From: CAVRXQ01 sp963725215
GTDB lineage: Bacteria > Actinomycetota > Acidimicrobiia > Acidimicrobiales > Bog-793
DNA length: 64,000 nt
NCBI GenBank assembly: GCA_963725215.1
Contig: CAVRXQ010000003.1
Coordinates: 1-64,000, forward strand
Direction of reading: 5' to 3'
Translations under genes and position numbers: made by a program
Shown: piece after piece, positions 63,009 to 64,000 of the stretch
Layout: the number at the start of each line of letters is the position of its first letter
Position numbering within the stretch: position 1 is the stretch's first letter
The notes under the pieces: generated by a model
Seen by the model: only the letters and a program-made list of their open reading frames with translations
Database searches by the model: none
What the model was told of the DNA's origin: nothing

Positions 63009-64000
63009 ATGATCGTCGATACGCAGATCTACGCGGTGGACCCCTCCGAGTCTCCGCGCCACGGTCGTTCTCCCAGCCGCGAGCGTGACGCCGCGCTTCG
63101 ACGATCGGTCCTATATTCGCCAACCGTGCACAATTGGTCTGAGGAGTCCGATCAGCTGGCGAATGGCGTCTTCGAATACGCGAAGGAGCGTCTCAAGCTC
63201 GATCCGCTACCCCTCGACAACACGACGACCCGAAGCAAACTCGAGACCATCGTCGGCCAGACGATCACCCACGAAGGTATCGGCGGCTCAGAGGCGCTGC
63301 GCATCTTCGCCGATCATCTCGCACCAGCGTGTATCACCGCGAACCATCCCAGGTACCTCGCGTTCATCCCTTGCGCGCCGACAGAAGCTTCAATGCTGTT
63401 CGACCTCATCGTGGGAGCGTCGTGCATGTACGGGAGCACATGGCTTGAGGCCGCTGGAGCCGTGTTTGCGGAGAACCAGGCGCTGCGGTGGATAGCGGAC
63501 CTCGCTGGGTTTCCCGAAGCAGCCGGCGGGGTGTTCGTGCAGGGCGGCACGCTCGGCAACCTCTCAGCCCTCGTTACTGCTCGGCATGCGACCGCGTCCC
63601 GCCCGGATCGTGATCGCCACGATTCGCGCCGATGGGCGATCGCGGTCAGTCCAGACGCACATTCCTCCCTGTCGCACGCAGCGAGGGTGATGGACGTCGA
63701 TCTCGTCGTCGCCGACGTTGACGAAGACCGCAAGCTCAGAGGAAGAGACATTGCGCAATTACTCGATCTCGTGAGTGTCGAAGACCGTCAGCGCGTGTTC
63801 GCCGTGACAGCCACCGCCGGTACGACAAACCTCGGTGTAATCGACGACCTCGCTTCGATCGCCGAGGTTTGCCGCTCCCGAGACCTCTGGTTCCACGTTG
63901 ATGGCGCGTACGGTCTCGCCGCGCTCGCCGCGCCGAGTGTCAGGGGCCGATTTGAGGGAATCGAGGAAGCCGACTCGTTCATCGTGGACCCGCACAAATG
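63009..64000 (+). CDS. PLP-dependent group II amino acid decarboxylase, 5' part only
   Basis: The frame opens at ATG 63009, with GTG 63126 (VHNWSEESDQL) as an alternative closer to the family start, and runs off the window, so about 330 residues are visible. Motifs: NHPRYLAFIPCAPTEASML, GVFVQGGTLGNLSALVTAR, the His stacking on PLP in SPDAHSSLSHAARVM, TATAGTTNLGVIDDL, the PLP Asp in WFHVDGAYGLAAL, and the Schiff-base lysine in FIVDPHK at the very end. This is the aromatic-amino-acid/glutamate decarboxylase family. The substrate cannot be told. Confidence 0.87.
   Translation, partial: MIVDTQIYAVDPSESPRHGRSPSRERDAALRRSVLYSPTVHNWSEESDQLANGVFEYAKERLKLDPLPLDNTTTRSKLETIVGQTITHEGIGGSEALRIFADHLAPACITANHPRYLAFIPCAPTEASMLFDLIVGASCMYGSTWLEAAGAVFAENQALRWIADLAGFPEAAGGVFVQGGTLGNLSALVTARHATASRPDRDRHDSRRWAIAVSPDAHSSLSHAARVMDVDLVVADVDEDRKLRGRDIAQLLDLVSVEDRQRVFAVTATAGTTNLGVIDDLASIAEVCRSRDLWFHVDGAYGLAALAAPSVRGRFEGIEEADSFIVDPHK

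Overview
The window is high-GC DNA with strong third-position GC, frequent GTG and TTG starts, and families typical of Actinobacteria: an F420-type luciferase-like oxidoreductase, an MmpL transporter, a DinB/mycothiol-type protein, and a type IV pilus without outer-membrane parts. The best guess is an actinobacterium of the Acidimicrobiia type. That placement is inference; no rRNA gene is present to test it.

Region 1 (1-8.6 kb) is accessory DNA. It opens with a badly broken type II restriction-modification pair. A small membrane protein, a frameshifted replication-initiator-like protein with iteron-like repeats, and a large helical protein broken at a run of nine G follow. A 3' fragment of a tRNA-Arg(ACG) gene lies at 5388-5427 and again at 8605-8644. 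These look like attachment-site scars bracketing a small cargo: a lipoprotein, a DinB-like protein divergent from a TetR regulator, and a VOC protein.

Region 2 (9.1-22.5 kb) is a coherent catabolic locus. A LacI-type regulator and a convergent alpha/beta hydrolase face a long operon across a perfect 12-bp LacI-like palindrome. The operon encodes a beta-hydroxyacid dehydrogenase, a complete branched-chain-amino-acid-type ABC importer, an M24 peptidase-like hydrolase, E1 alpha and beta of a 2-oxoacid dehydrogenase, an acyl-CoA dehydrogenase and an AhpD-like protein. It looks like an uptake and breakdown pathway for an unidentified small organic acid or amide.

Region 3 (23-30.6 kb) is eroded. 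It holds an FtsX-type permease cut by an in-frame stop, an inverted duplicate of the TetR gene end, a frameshifted cNMP-domain thioredoxin-reductase-like flavoprotein, an intact tag gene, and the C-terminal half of a class I fructose-bisphosphate aldolase.

Region 4 (31.2-37.2 kb) is a tightly overlapping four-gene minor pilin operon. One pilin-like protein carries about six near-identical Ig-like repeats and another carries three IPT/TIG-like repeats. Assembly genes for a type IV pilus lie 16 kb away (53.9-60.3 kb: pilB, pilC, major pilin, pilT, pilD).

Region 5 (37.3-53.5 kb) is mixed: a DUF1801 protein, a large cyclase/ATPase/TPR regulator, DedA, a secreted phosphoesterase split by frameshifts, an MmpL transporter, DUF4389, an LLM oxidoreductase with a YczE-like membrane protein, a divergent MarR regulator with paired operators, a candidate structured RNA (51.8-52.1 kb), and an MFS transporter. 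The window closes with a YfhO-like membrane protein and the start of a PLP-dependent decarboxylase.

Many genes carry single-base frameshifts, several exactly at G/C runs. This may be real decay or base-calling error, and it should be settled before calling pseudogenes.
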